Source of the DNA: Lachnospiraceae bacterium
GTDB lineage: Bacteria > Bacillota > Clostridia > Lachnospirales > Lachnospiraceae
Length of the DNA stretch: 64,000 bases
Assembly: GCA_021770755.1 (NCBI GenBank)
Contig: JAETQI010000014.1
Span: 1-64,000 of the forward strand
Direction of reading: 5' to 3'
How positions within the stretch are numbered: position 1 is the first letter of the stretch; each line of letters opens with the position of its first letter. Below, one piece after another: positions 43,963 to 52,265 of this stretch. The notes beneath the pieces were generated by a model that worked only from the letters and a program-made list of their open reading frames with translations, made no database searches and was not told where the DNA came from. Both the position numbers and the translations under genes were made by a program.

Positions 43963-43991
43963 TTGACACGATCCAGAAAATAGTGTATTCT
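43963..43991 (+). promoter_or_regulatory. predicted sigma-A promoter of the NusG-II gene
   Basis: TTGACA (43963-43968), a 17-base spacer and TATTCT (43986-43991) lie 85 bases upstream of the probable start. Confidence 0.6.
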
Positions 43992-44076
43992 TAGAATAGA
44001 TGTTCGCAAAACAGGCATTCGGTATCACAGGATGCACAAACAGGGAATAAAAAATAAGGATCATGAAAAAAGAATC

Positions 44077-44460
44077 ATGAAAAAAAGAATGTTTCAAAAA
44101 AAGGATTTCGTATTGGCGGCAGTGATCGCCATAATAGCGGGGATATCTGCCTTAGTGGTCATGTTTGCACAGAGCGGCGCCGGAGCGTCAGTGCGCGTTA
44201 CAGTAGACGGGGCACTTTATGGAGAGTACAGTCTGTCCAAGGAGCAGTCCATTTTCATCGAGAGTGCATCAGGCTATAACAGGCTTTTGATCAAAAACGG
44301 CAGTGCGTATATGGCTGAGGCGGACTGCCCGGACAAGTACTGTATGGACTACAAGCCGGTCTCCAGGGGCGGGGAGACGATCATCTGCCTGCCGCACAGG
44401 CTTGTGGTCGAAGTGACAGGAACAAGGGACGCACATCAGCCGGATGTGGTCGTGCCTTAG
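44077..44460 (+). CDS. NusG domain II-containing membrane-anchored protein
   Basis: The 127-residue protein (taking ATG 44077, MKKRMFQKKDFV) has one N-terminal membrane segment (about residues 14-32) followed by an extracytoplasmic NusG-II-like beta domain, with VRVTVDGALYGEYSL and a CPDKYC pair plus ETIICLPHRLVVEV. Such proteins commonly precede the Gx transporter gene, as here. Function is unknown. Earlier in-frame ATGs lie at 44032 and, in other frames, among repeated ATCATGAAAAAA sequence, so the start is uncertain. Confidence 0.75.
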   Translation: MKKRMFQKKDFVLAAVIAIIAGISALVVMFAQSGAGASVRVTVDGALYGEYSLSKEQSIFIESASGYNRLLIKNGSAYMAEADCPDKYCMDYKPVSRGGETIICLPHRLVVEVTGTRDAHQPDVVVP

Positions 44461-44565
44461 AGCATTTTTCAAACAGCTCTATATATAATTTAGACGATCA
44501 AATATGATAGCAATACGATAGTATGTAGTATTAGGTTGTTGAGAATGGATGACAGGAGAATGCGT

Positions 44566-45057
44566 ATGACAACGAGGCAGGCAGCGTACTGTGCCATGCT
44601 GACGGCACTGGCGATGATCTTTGGATATGTGGAGGCACTGATACCGTTTGGGTTTGGCATACCGGGAGTGAAGCTTGGACTTGCCAATATCGTTATTGTG
44701 CTTGCGCTGTATATCCTTCCGGCATATCAGGCATTTGCGATCCAGCTCATGCGCATCGTGCTGGTCTCCTTCCTGTTTGGGAACCTGTCCATGATGATCT
44801 ACAGCCTTGCGGGGGGGATCTTAAGTTTTCTGGCGATGGATCTGCTGAAGAGAGCGGATGGTTTTTCCATCACGGGGGTCAGCATAGCGGGCGGTGTGAG
44901 CCACAATCTCGGTCAGTTGATCGTGGCAGTGCTGGTCGTTCAGAATCTCAGGATCGCATTTTATTTCCCGGCGCTGATGATCGCAGGGCTGGTCACAGGG
45001 TGCCTTACAGGAATGCTGGCGGACCGGATCAAACGGGTGATGGAGTCCTATAAATAG
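44566..45057 (+). CDS. Gx transporter family membrane protein (heptaprenyl diphosphate synthase component I-like)
   Basis: The 163-residue, very hydrophobic protein has five membrane segments and Gly-rich turns (PFGFGIPGVKLGLANIVIVLAL). The family is often annotated as heptaprenyl diphosphate synthase component I, though a small-molecule transporter role is likelier; the substrate is not established. AGGAG lies seven bases before ATG 44566; in-frame ATGs at 44545 and 44560 are less well placed. It is paired with the NusG-II protein, as in many Lachnospiraceae. Confidence 0.8.
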   Translation: MTTRQAAYCAMLTALAMIFGYVEALIPFGFGIPGVKLGLANIVIVLALYILPAYQAFAIQLMRIVLVSFLFGNLSMMIYSLAGGILSFLAMDLLKRADGFSITGVSIAGGVSHNLGQLIVAVLVVQNLRIAFYFPALMIAGLVTGCLTGMLADRIKRVMESYK

Positions 45058-45087
45058 CGAAATGGACAGGAAGAGGGAAGGGAGTCT

Positions 45088-46356
45088 ATGTCAGGAGAAA
45101 AACTGATTTTTCACGTGGATGTCAACAGTGCATTTCTGTCGTGGGAGGCGGTGGAGCGCTTGAAGCACCCGGAGCAGTTTCCGGAGATCACAGTGGATCT
45201 GCGCGATATCCCCTCGGCTGTGGGGGGAGACCGCTCCAAGCGGCACGGGATCATACTGGCGAAATCCATTCCGGCAAAAAAGTACAAAGTACAGACCGGC
45301 GAGCCGATCACGGACGCGCTCAAAAAATGTCCGAACCTGGTGCTGGTCCCCTCGCGCCATGGGATATACAGGGAGTATTCGAGGGCGTTCATCTCGATCC
45401 TTGAAAGGTATTCGGACAGGATCGAACAGTGTAGTATCGACGAGTGTTTTGTGGACATGACAGGTACGGAGAAGCTTTTCGGAGCGCCGGTGGAATCTGC
45501 CACGCGCATCAAGGATGAGATCTACCGTGAGCTGGGTTTTACCGTCAATGTGGGGATATCCACGAACAAGCTGCTCGCGAAGATGGCAAGCGATTTCCGG
45601 AAGCCGGATCTGGTGCATACGCTGTTTCCGCATGAGATTCCGGATAAGATGTGGAAGCTTCCTGTCGGGGAACTGTTCCTGGTGGGAAAGTCGACAGAGC
45701 GGACGCTGCACACGCTTGGCATCCACACGATCGGGGAGCTGGCGCACACGGATCCGCAGATCCTGCGGGGGGCTTTAAAGAAGCAGGGTGAAGCGGTCTG
45801 GAAGTTTGCAAACGGTGAGGGCGCTTCAATCATAGAGCCGGAGCCGGCTGATAACAAAAGCTATGGGAATGCCACCACGATCGCCTTTGACGTGACAGAT
45901 GAATCCACGGCGAACATGGTGCTGATGTCCCTTGCCGAGACCGTGGGCAGACGGCTCCGAAGCGATGCGGCAAAAGCGGAGGTCGTGACAGTCAATATCC
46001 GGTACAGCGACTTATCCAGGGTATCGCACCAGTGCGAGCTGCCGCATGCCACGAACATCACTAATGAGATATACAGTGTGGCGTGCAGATTGTTTGAAGA
46101 GTTGTGGGATGGCAGGCCGGTGAGGCTTTTGGGGATCCAGACCAGCCATATCAGACAGGCAGGTGACGGCAGACAACTGTCACTCTTTGATGATGGGCGC
46201 TATGAAAAGCTGGAGAAGCTTGACAGGGCGATGGACAGCATCAGGGAAAAATACGGCTCTGATGCTGTCAAACGCGCGTCATTTTTAAATAATCCTGCTT
46301 CTGGGAAGCCGCGGATCGATCCGTCTCCCGGAAAGGAGAAGCATTTTGGCAGATAG
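45088..46356 (+). CDS. dinB: DNA polymerase IV (Y family)
   Basis: The 422-residue translesion polymerase has the N-terminal motif FHVDVNSAFLSWEAVERL with the metal-binding Asp, the catalytic CSIDECFVDMTG, a helix-hairpin-helix region and a C-terminal little-finger domain ending with a beta-clamp-binding-like QLSLFD (about residue 365). AAGAGGGAAGGGAG precedes the ATG. It ends three bases before the convergent galactanase gene. Confidence 0.94.
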   Translation: MSGEKLIFHVDVNSAFLSWEAVERLKHPEQFPEITVDLRDIPSAVGGDRSKRHGIILAKSIPAKKYKVQTGEPITDALKKCPNLVLVPSRHGIYREYSRAFISILERYSDRIEQCSIDECFVDMTGTEKLFGAPVESATRIKDEIYRELGFTVNVGISTNKLLAKMASDFRKPDLVHTLFPHEIPDKMWKLPVGELFLVGKSTERTLHTLGIHTIGELAHTDPQILRGALKKQGEAVWKFANGEGASIIEPEPADNKSYGNATTIAFDVTDESTANMVLMSLAETVGRRLRSDAAKAEVVTVNIRYSDLSRVSHQCELPHATNITNEIYSVACRLFEELWDGRPVRLLGIQTSHIRQAGDGRQLSLFDDGRYEKLEKLDRAMDSIREKYGSDAVKRASFLNNPASGKPRIDPSPGKEKHFGR

Positions 46357-46359
46357 GGA

Positions 46360-48477
46360 TCAGTCGATCTTGTTCAGGGTGAAGTCGTCGATCGTTCCCC
46401 AGCCCTTTGCACCGCACTTGATGTGTGCGCCGATCGTGAGTGTGCCGTCAGTGACGGTTATGGAGGATACTGTCGGCTCCTGCCAGTTGGCATAGCCCTG
46501 CGCAGTAAAGGCATCGGAGGACACCGTGTCACCAGCCTTTGCATAGAGTGCCATCTCGGCGCTATCGTCGATGTCGCCGCCCTGGAAGTAGGCTTTGAGT
46601 TCATAGGTGCCAGGTTCGAGATCTGTAAATTCCTGCTCGATCGAGAAATCCATGTCGGATTCTGACCAGAAGTGGAAAGAATACTCGCCAGTGTGCGCGT
46701 CGCCTTCCTTCTGCTGGAAATCTGTCGGATTTTTGCCGCCCTCGTAGGTGACAGTCCACATGGAGGTGTCAGTGTCCTCGAAGCCTGGATTGGACACATA
46801 GTTGAGCCGCTCCACATTGACGATGCAGATGACCTCGGTCTGATCGTCCGAAGCGGCATTCTCATCGAGGATCCTGCCTGTGACCTCGTAGTGCCCTGCC
46901 TTGGAGGTATCGATATTGCGCACCATTTCCTCGTACCATTCGACAGGCATGGAAGCGTTCAGGGCGCGGTTGTTGTAGACAACGTCCACAGTCCCGGGCA
47001 TCTCCACGTCGGAGCCGATATTGCAGGTGACAGTCGGAACGTTGACCATGTCGATCGCAGGCTCGGCGTTCGTGCCGTATTTTAACCATTTGAATGTATT
47101 TAAGGATTCCAGCGGTTTTCCGTCAGCGCCAAACAGCGCCTGATTGTCCCAGGAGCATCCGCCGTAGTACTGTCCGGCATCTTCGGGATCATATTCCGAG
47201 GCGTAGCTGCTTGCCCAGCCTGAGCCAAACTCTTCCCAGATCGGGCTGTTGTCAGCGTTCGCGTCGCCGACGGTGATCCATGCGCCCTCCCAGTAGAATA
47301 CGCCGAGCGCGCCGGCTTCGTCTGCCGTGGCGCAGACATCGCGGAGCGCTGTGGACTGGCTCTGTACGGTGGCACCGTAAGCGTCGATCAGGTCACCCTC
47401 GCTGACACTGTTGCCGGAACCGTCCGTGTCCTCTGTCGTATAGCAGTAGGCAGTCTCTGCGATGAGCGTCTCCTTTCCGTACTTGTCCTGGATATTTTTC
47501 ATGACATTTTTAATATTCTCAAAGCTTCCATGCCAGTAAGGATAATAGGACAGGGCAAAGATGTCATAGTCTACCTGGAAGGAGGAGAGCTTGTACAGGA
47601 TCGAGTCGATATTGTCATAATCCTCGGCATTGGTATAGTGAAGGGCGACTTTGATGTCGCTGCCGCAGCTTGCTGAGACTTCACGGACCGCCTTGCTCCC
47701 TGCGCTCATGAGTTTTGCCACATTGGGGATCTGCGTCTCGCCCGCCATGCCGTTGTTGGTCTCGTTTCCGACCTGTACCATGCCGACATCGACGCCGTTG
47801 TCCAGAAGCTGTGTCAGACTGTCCTTCGTGTACTCGTACAGGGCGTCTGCTTTCTCGTCGATGGACATGTCAACCCATGCCTTGGGACACATCTGCTTGG
47901 CAGGATCTGCCCAGAAGTCGGAGTAATGGAAGTCGATGCAGACTTTCATGCCGTTTTCGGTGGCGCGCTTTCCGAGTGCGATCGCAGTGGCAAGATCGTT
48001 GTTCCCGCCGCCGTATCCATTGCCGTCCTCGTCGAAGGGATCATTCCAGACGCGGATGCGCGCATAGTTGACGCCGGCCTCCGCCATCGTGGTAAACACG
48101 TCCTGCTCTGTGCCGTCGGCGTCAAAGTACTTCACGCCGCTCCTCTCTTCGGCAAGGATGGAAGAGACATCCATGCCCCGGATAAAGCTGTCGGAGAGAT
48201 CGGGGATCGGTTCCACATAGATGCCGGCATCTTCTGCGGCGGTGGGCAGCGGATACAGGGTGTTTAGCACTACCTGGTCACTGCCGGATGTGTCGTCGCT
48301 CTCGGTGTCAGGAGCAGTTGTCTCTGGGACAGCCGTCTCGGAAGATACTGTCTCTGCAGGGGTATCGGCGGACGACGGCTGTGATGCTGTCTGCCCGGCA
48401 CCGGAACCGCAGCCGGTGAAGGACAGAGCGGACAACGTCATTGTTAATAGCAGCATTGTCAGTTTTTTGTTTTTCAT
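46360..48477 (-). CDS. arabinogalactan endo-1,4-beta-galactanase lipoprotein (GH53)
   Basis: The 705-residue secreted enzyme has a lipoprotein signal ending in LSFTGCGSG, a Ser/Thr-rich linker (about residues 25-75) and a GH53 barrel (about 90-430). Its acid/base glutamate is in MVQVGNETNNG and the nucleophile glutamate in LIAETAYCYT. A bacterial Ig-like domain (about 465-545) and a C-terminal carbohydrate-binding module (about 550-705, NPGFEDTDTSMW...), most like CBM61, a galactan binder, follow. It should cut pectic beta-1,4-galactan at the cell surface. The ATG at 48477 has GGGAGGT ahead. No transporter or beta-galactosidase is adjacent, so the pathway lies elsewhere. Confidence 0.92.
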   Translation of the reverse strand: MKNKKLTMLLLTMTLSALSFTGCGSGAGQTASQPSSADTPAETVSSETAVPETTAPDTESDDTSGSDQVVLNTLYPLPTAAEDAGIYVEPIPDLSDSFIRGMDVSSILAEERSGVKYFDADGTEQDVFTTMAEAGVNYARIRVWNDPFDEDGNGYGGGNNDLATAIALGKRATENGMKVCIDFHYSDFWADPAKQMCPKAWVDMSIDEKADALYEYTKDSLTQLLDNGVDVGMVQVGNETNNGMAGETQIPNVAKLMSAGSKAVREVSASCGSDIKVALHYTNAEDYDNIDSILYKLSSFQVDYDIFALSYYPYWHGSFENIKNVMKNIQDKYGKETLIAETAYCYTTEDTDGSGNSVSEGDLIDAYGATVQSQSTALRDVCATADEAGALGVFYWEGAWITVGDANADNSPIWEEFGSGWASSYASEYDPEDAGQYYGGCSWDNQALFGADGKPLESLNTFKWLKYGTNAEPAIDMVNVPTVTCNIGSDVEMPGTVDVVYNNRALNASMPVEWYEEMVRNIDTSKAGHYEVTGRILDENAASDDQTEVICIVNVERLNYVSNPGFEDTDTSMWTVTYEGGKNPTDFQQKEGDAHTGEYSFHFWSESDMDFSIEQEFTDLEPGTYELKAYFQGGDIDDSAEMALYAKAGDTVSSDAFTAQGYANWQEPTVSSITVTDGTLTIGAHIKCGAKGWGTIDDFTLNKID

Positions 48478-48670
48478 GTTGACCTCCCGTATTTTCATAA
48501 GTAACCTTATTATAGCACAGGTCCTGGAAAGAAAAATAACAAAAAAGGAAACAAAAGGCGCAAAATCTTCCACAATTTCAGATTGTGTGGTAAAATAACA
48601 GGAAATAAGAAACCGTTTCTAAAGGTTATAATATTTATGATAATTATGAATAGAAAGGATGAATGATATC

Positions 48671-49237
48671 ATGAAAAAAAGGGCAGCAGTTTTTTTTGCA
48701 ACAGGATTTGAGGAGGTCGAGGCGCTCACAGTAGTTGACCTGCTCAGGCGCGCCGGGATCGAGACCGTCTGCGTCTCGGTCGGAAACGAGGAGCATGTGA
48801 CAGGAAGCCATGACATCACTGTGAAGATGGATATCAAGCTTGACCGTCTGGATTTCAGGCTGCTTGATGTCCTGGTCTGCCCGGGAGGGATGCCGGGCAC
48901 GAAAAATCTCGAGGCGTGCGAGTGGCTCATAAAGAACATCAGGGCGTCATACGAAAATGGAAAATATATCGCGGCGATCTGTGCGGCGCCAAGCATCTTT
49001 GCCCATATGGGACTTCTGCAGGGCAGGAAAGCCTGCATCTATCCGGGGATGGAGGATGAGCTGTATAAAAACGGAGCCAGTGTGTACCAGGATGGGAATG
49101 TCGTGAAGTCGGGTACGATCATAACAAGCCGCGGTGTGGGCACGGCGATCCCTTTTGCACTCGAGATCGTGGCAGCGCTTTTGGACAGGGAAACGGCGGA
49201 CGGCCTCGCCAGGAGTATCGTATATACAGAAGCGTGA
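48671..49237 (+). CDS. DJ-1/PfpI family protein (YajL-like)
   Basis: The 188-residue single-domain protein begins KKRAAVFFATGFEEVEALTVVDLLRRAG, the glutamate region of the DJ-1 active site, and has the nucleophile cysteine in YIAAICAAPSIFA (about residue 100). Such proteins act as oxidative-stress or glyoxal-repair proteins. Length is typical. The gene is divergent from the galactanase gene, with about 190 bases between them; no convincing shared operator was found. Confidence 0.9.
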   Translation: MKKRAAVFFATGFEEVEALTVVDLLRRAGIETVCVSVGNEEHVTGSHDITVKMDIKLDRLDFRLLDVLVCPGGMPGTKNLEACEWLIKNIRASYENGKYIAAICAAPSIFAHMGLLQGRKACIYPGMEDELYKNGASVYQDGNVVKSGTIITSRGVGTAIPFALEIVAALLDRETADGLARSIVYTEA

Positions 49238-49281
49238 TCATAAGGGATCGTAATATTATTGTATGAATAATCGTAAAAATT

Positions 49282-49310
49282 TTGACAACTTATGCATCCA
49301 ATGTTATAAT
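49282..49310 (+). promoter_or_regulatory. consensus sigma-A promoter of the chemosensory operon
   Basis: TTGACA (49282-49287), a 17-base spacer and TATAAT (49305-49310) form a perfect match 116 bases upstream of cheR. Confidence 0.8.
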
Positions 49311-49425
49311 CAGAAATATAATGCGTAATTATATAGTAAGGAACTGCCGGCAATTATTTGTCACCAGTTCCTAAGCGATAAGAGCATTATGATATATAAA
49401 ATCAAGCAGATAGAAGGTTTCTCAA

Positions 49426-50229
49426 ATGATAACAGAACAGGAGTTTCAAAGGGTGGCAGCCTATGTGAAAAATAAGGCAGGCATTAACTTAAATGAAAAA
49501 AAGGTTTTGGTTCAGGGAAGGCTTGATAGTTATATGCAGCGAAAGGGATACAGTTCCTACGGTGAATTTATGGATCGCGTGGAGAAGTTTCCCACAGGAC
49601 CTGAGGCGGAGGATCTGATGAATGCCCTCACGACGAATCATACGTATTTCTGGAGGGAGTATGAGCAGTTTTTGTTTTTGAAGCAGGAAGTGTTTCCTGA
49701 ACTTAAGAGACGCACAGAGAGCACGAGGGACTGGCACATCTGGTGTGCCGCCTCGTCGACAGGGGAGGAGCCGTATACACTGGCGATGCTCTGCAAAGAC
49801 TTTCTGGGTCTCGAGCAGGAAGGGTGGGATACCAGGATCCTTGCCACGGACATTGACACGAAGGTCCTGGAGAAAGCAGTAAAGGGCGTCTATGCCAGAA
49901 ACTCTGTGGAGCAGTTGCCGCATCAGTATGTGCGCAGGTTTTTTAAGCAGATCAGCCAGGAGGAATACCGGGTGAAGGATGAGCTCAAGCGGGAAGTGCT
50001 GTTCCGGCAGCTCAACCTGATGAACCCGCTTCCCTTCAAGAAGCCGCTCCATGTTGTCTTTATCAGAAATGTCATGATCTACTTTGATGAACCGACAAAA
50101 GAGAGGCTGTTGAACAATATTTATGAGAAGATGGCTCCTGGCGGATATCTTTTTATCGGTTCGACAGAATCCATGGGACAGAATAATACCCAGTTTCAGT
50201 ATGTAAGACCTTCCATATACAGAAAGTAG
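49426..50229 (+). CDS. cheR: chemotaxis glutamate methyltransferase
   Basis: The 267-residue SAM-dependent enzyme methylates receptor glutamates. It has the alpha-helical CheR N-domain (about residues 1-75) and the methyltransferase domain with IWCAASSTGEEPYTLAML (SAM site, about 105-122), the LATDIDTKVLEKA motif, and FIRNVMIYFDEPTKE. First gene of a compact operon; the next ATG is 12 bases after its stop. AAGG precedes the ATG. Confidence 0.95.
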   Translation: MITEQEFQRVAAYVKNKAGINLNEKKVLVQGRLDSYMQRKGYSSYGEFMDRVEKFPTGPEAEDLMNALTTNHTYFWREYEQFLFLKQEVFPELKRRTESTRDWHIWCAASSTGEEPYTLAMLCKDFLGLEQEGWDTRILATDIDTKVLEKAVKGVYARNSVEQLPHQYVRRFFKQISQEEYRVKDELKREVLFRQLNLMNPLPFKKPLHVVFIRNVMIYFDEPTKERLLNNIYEKMAPGGYLFIGSTESMGQNNTQFQYVRPSIYRK

Positions 50230-50241
50230 GGGAGGTTTGAT

Positions 50242-51270
50242 ATGGAAAAGTTAAAGGTATTGCTGGTGGTAGGAAATCTTGAAATGAAAAGACACCTTGA
50301 CAAGATCCTCAGTGCGGATCCGGATCTTGATGTGGTGGCGGAGGCGAACAACGCCTACACTGCGAGGGATAAGATCATAGAGTGTGACCCCGATGTAATG
50401 CTCCTGTGTCATGATCTGCCAAGGATGCCTGGGATCACATTCCTGGGGAAACTCATGCCGCAGAGGAGCACCCAGACGATCGTCATAGCAAAGCCGGAGT
50501 TTGAGGATGAAGCCTACCGTGCAGGTGCGAAGGATTTTATCGTCTGCGGGGATCACAGCGAGATCCTTGAACATGAGAATATCTGCAACCGGCTCAAGAA
50601 AGCGGCTGGCGGTGAGTGGCTTGCCAATGCAAAGAAGGCGCCTGTTCTGCACGCGGCACAGATGACAAGAAGTTCAGGCAGCGAGGGCGACACGACAACA
50701 TCGATCATTGCGATCGGTGCTTCGACGGGAGGAACGGAGGCGATCGCCACTGTGGTGAGAGGACTTCGGAGAGACATTCCGGGCATTGTGATGGTGCAGC
50801 ATATGCCGGAGGGCTATACGCAGATGTATGCCCACAGGCTGGACAACGAGGGGGAGGTTTCCGTGAAGGAAGCCGTATCCGGAGATGTGGTCAAACCCGG
50901 TCAGATCCTTCTTGCCCCCGGCGATAAGCAGATGCGCATCGTGAAGATCAACGGCAGATTTCAGGTGGAGTGCAAGCACGGGCCAAGGGTGACGGGGCAC
51001 TGTCCGTCGGTGGACGCACTCTTTGAGTCGGTGGCACGCGTAGCCGGAAAAGAGGCGATCGGCGTGCTGATGACCGGGATGGGCAGCGACGGCGCCAAAG
51101 GGCTGCTGGCTATGAGAAATGCCGGTGCGCGCACGATCGGACAGGATGAGAAGACCTGCATCGTGTACGGTATGCCCAAGGTGGCATACGAGATCGGGGC
51201 AGTGAAGTGGCAGGTGCCGCTGGAACAGATCGCACAAAAAATATATTACCTGCTCGATAAGCGCCAGTAA
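50242..51270 (+). CDS. cheB: chemotaxis methylesterase CheB with degenerate receiver domain
   Basis: The 342-residue protein has a complete C-terminal esterase domain with the triad S161 (GASTGGTEA), H187 (VQHMPEGYTQ) and D283 (TGMGSDGAKG). The N-terminal receiver has the CheB fold but not the phosphorylation site: where CheB has LDVEMPRMDG this reads LCHDLPRMPG, so the acceptor Asp is Cys56, and the acidic pair (normally DD) is V10-G11. It therefore cannot be activated by a kinase in the usual way and may be constitutive or regulated otherwise. It lies 12 bases after cheR in the same operon. Confidence 0.93.
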   Translation: MEKLKVLLVVGNLEMKRHLDKILSADPDLDVVAEANNAYTARDKIIECDPDVMLLCHDLPRMPGITFLGKLMPQRSTQTIVIAKPEFEDEAYRAGAKDFIVCGDHSEILEHENICNRLKKAAGGEWLANAKKAPVLHAAQMTRSSGSEGDTTTSIIAIGASTGGTEAIATVVRGLRRDIPGIVMVQHMPEGYTQMYAHRLDNEGEVSVKEAVSGDVVKPGQILLAPGDKQMRIVKINGRFQVECKHGPRVTGHCPSVDALFESVARVAGKEAIGVLMTGMGSDGAKGLLAMRNAGARTIGQDEKTCIVYGMPKVAYEIGAVKWQVPLEQIAQKIYYLLDKRQ

Positions 51271-51312
51271 AGCGACAAACAATGATAGAAAAGAAAATAT
51301 AGGAGGTAAACT

Positions 51313-51708
51313 ATGAGAATATTAATAGCAGAAGATGACTTTGCCAGCAGAAAGGCGATCTTAAAGTTTTTGTCAGAGTACGGCGAGTGTGACGTTACAG
51401 TTGACGGGATGGAGGCGATCGATGCCTTTATGATGGCGCTTGAGGATGACGAACCGTACGACCTCGTCTGCCTGGATGTCATGATGCCTGTCATGGATGG
51501 TTATCAGGCACTCAAAAATATCCGCAATATCGAGCGGGAACATAATGTGACACAGGATGATCAGGCAAAGGTGATCATGACGACCGCACTGAACGAGGAA
51601 AAGAATGTCAAGATGGCGTTTGACCTGGGCTGTACCGTATATTGTGCGAAGCCGATCGATGTGGAAAAACTGAGAGGCATCCTTGAGAAGCTGGGATTTA
51701 ATCAATAA
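51313..51708 (+). CDS. CheY-like single-domain response regulator
   Basis: The 131-residue receiver domain stands alone. It has the acidic pair D8/D9 (AEDD), phosphoacceptor D55 in LDVMMPVMDG, the switch Thr in IMTTAL and the conserved Lys in AKPID. No output domain. It could carry phosphate from the histidine kinase of this operon to another target or act as a phosphate sink. AGGAGG precedes the ATG, 42 bases after cheB. Confidence 0.9.
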   Translation: MRILIAEDDFASRKAILKFLSEYGECDVTVDGMEAIDAFMMALEDDEPYDLVCLDVMMPVMDGYQALKNIRNIEREHNVTQDDQAKVIMTTALNEEKNVKMAFDLGCTVYCAKPIDVEKLRGILEKLGFNQ

Positions 51709-51749
51709 GAAGAATATGACCTTACAGAGACAAAGGGGGACGATTTTGC

Positions 51750-52265
51750 ATGGAAGAAAAAACAGAATTGCTTGAGGCTGTAGAATTGGAAGATACCCGT
51801 CAGGGGAAATATATGACCTTCTGTATCGGGAGCGATGTTTTTGGCATTGAACTCAAATATGTCAATGAGATCATACAGATGCAGGCGATAGCACCCATTC
51901 CCGAAGTAGAGCATTTTATTAAGGGGCTGATCAACTTAAGGGGCAAGATCATACCGGTGATCGATGTGGCGGACCGGTTTGGGAAGGAGCTCTTTGAGTA
52001 CAATGACCGGACCTGTATCATAGTCGTAGATGTCCAGGGTGTCACAGTCGGATTGATCGTAGAGACGATCTCGGAAGTGGTGTCGATCGAGGAACAGGAC
52101 ATTTTGCCTCCGCCAAGCGTGTCCAAGACAAACGCGCAGGCAAAGTTCATCCGCGGGATCGGCAAGATCGGCGACAGTGTGAAGCTTCTGCTGGATCCTG
52201 TCAAACTGTTGAGTGACGAGTCACTTGATTTTACGGAGAAGCAGGAAGAGGAAGAGGAAGAATAA
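51750..52265 (+). CDS. cheW: chemotaxis coupling protein
   Basis: The 171-residue CheW fold has YMTFCIGSDVFGIELKYVNEI and the receptor/kinase-contact segment LINLRGKIIPVIDVADRFG. An acidic tail of glutamates ends the protein. CheW couples methyl-accepting proteins to CheA; the operon has no CheA, so the partner kinase is elsewhere, or this CheW assembles receptors with a different output. The next ATG follows the stop directly. Confidence 0.93.
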   Translation: MEEKTELLEAVELEDTRQGKYMTFCIGSDVFGIELKYVNEIIQMQAIAPIPEVEHFIKGLINLRGKIIPVIDVADRFGKELFEYNDRTCIIVVDVQGVTVGLIVETISEVVSIEEQDILPPPSVSKTNAQAKFIRGIGKIGDSVKLLLDPVKLLSDESLDFTEKQEEEEEE

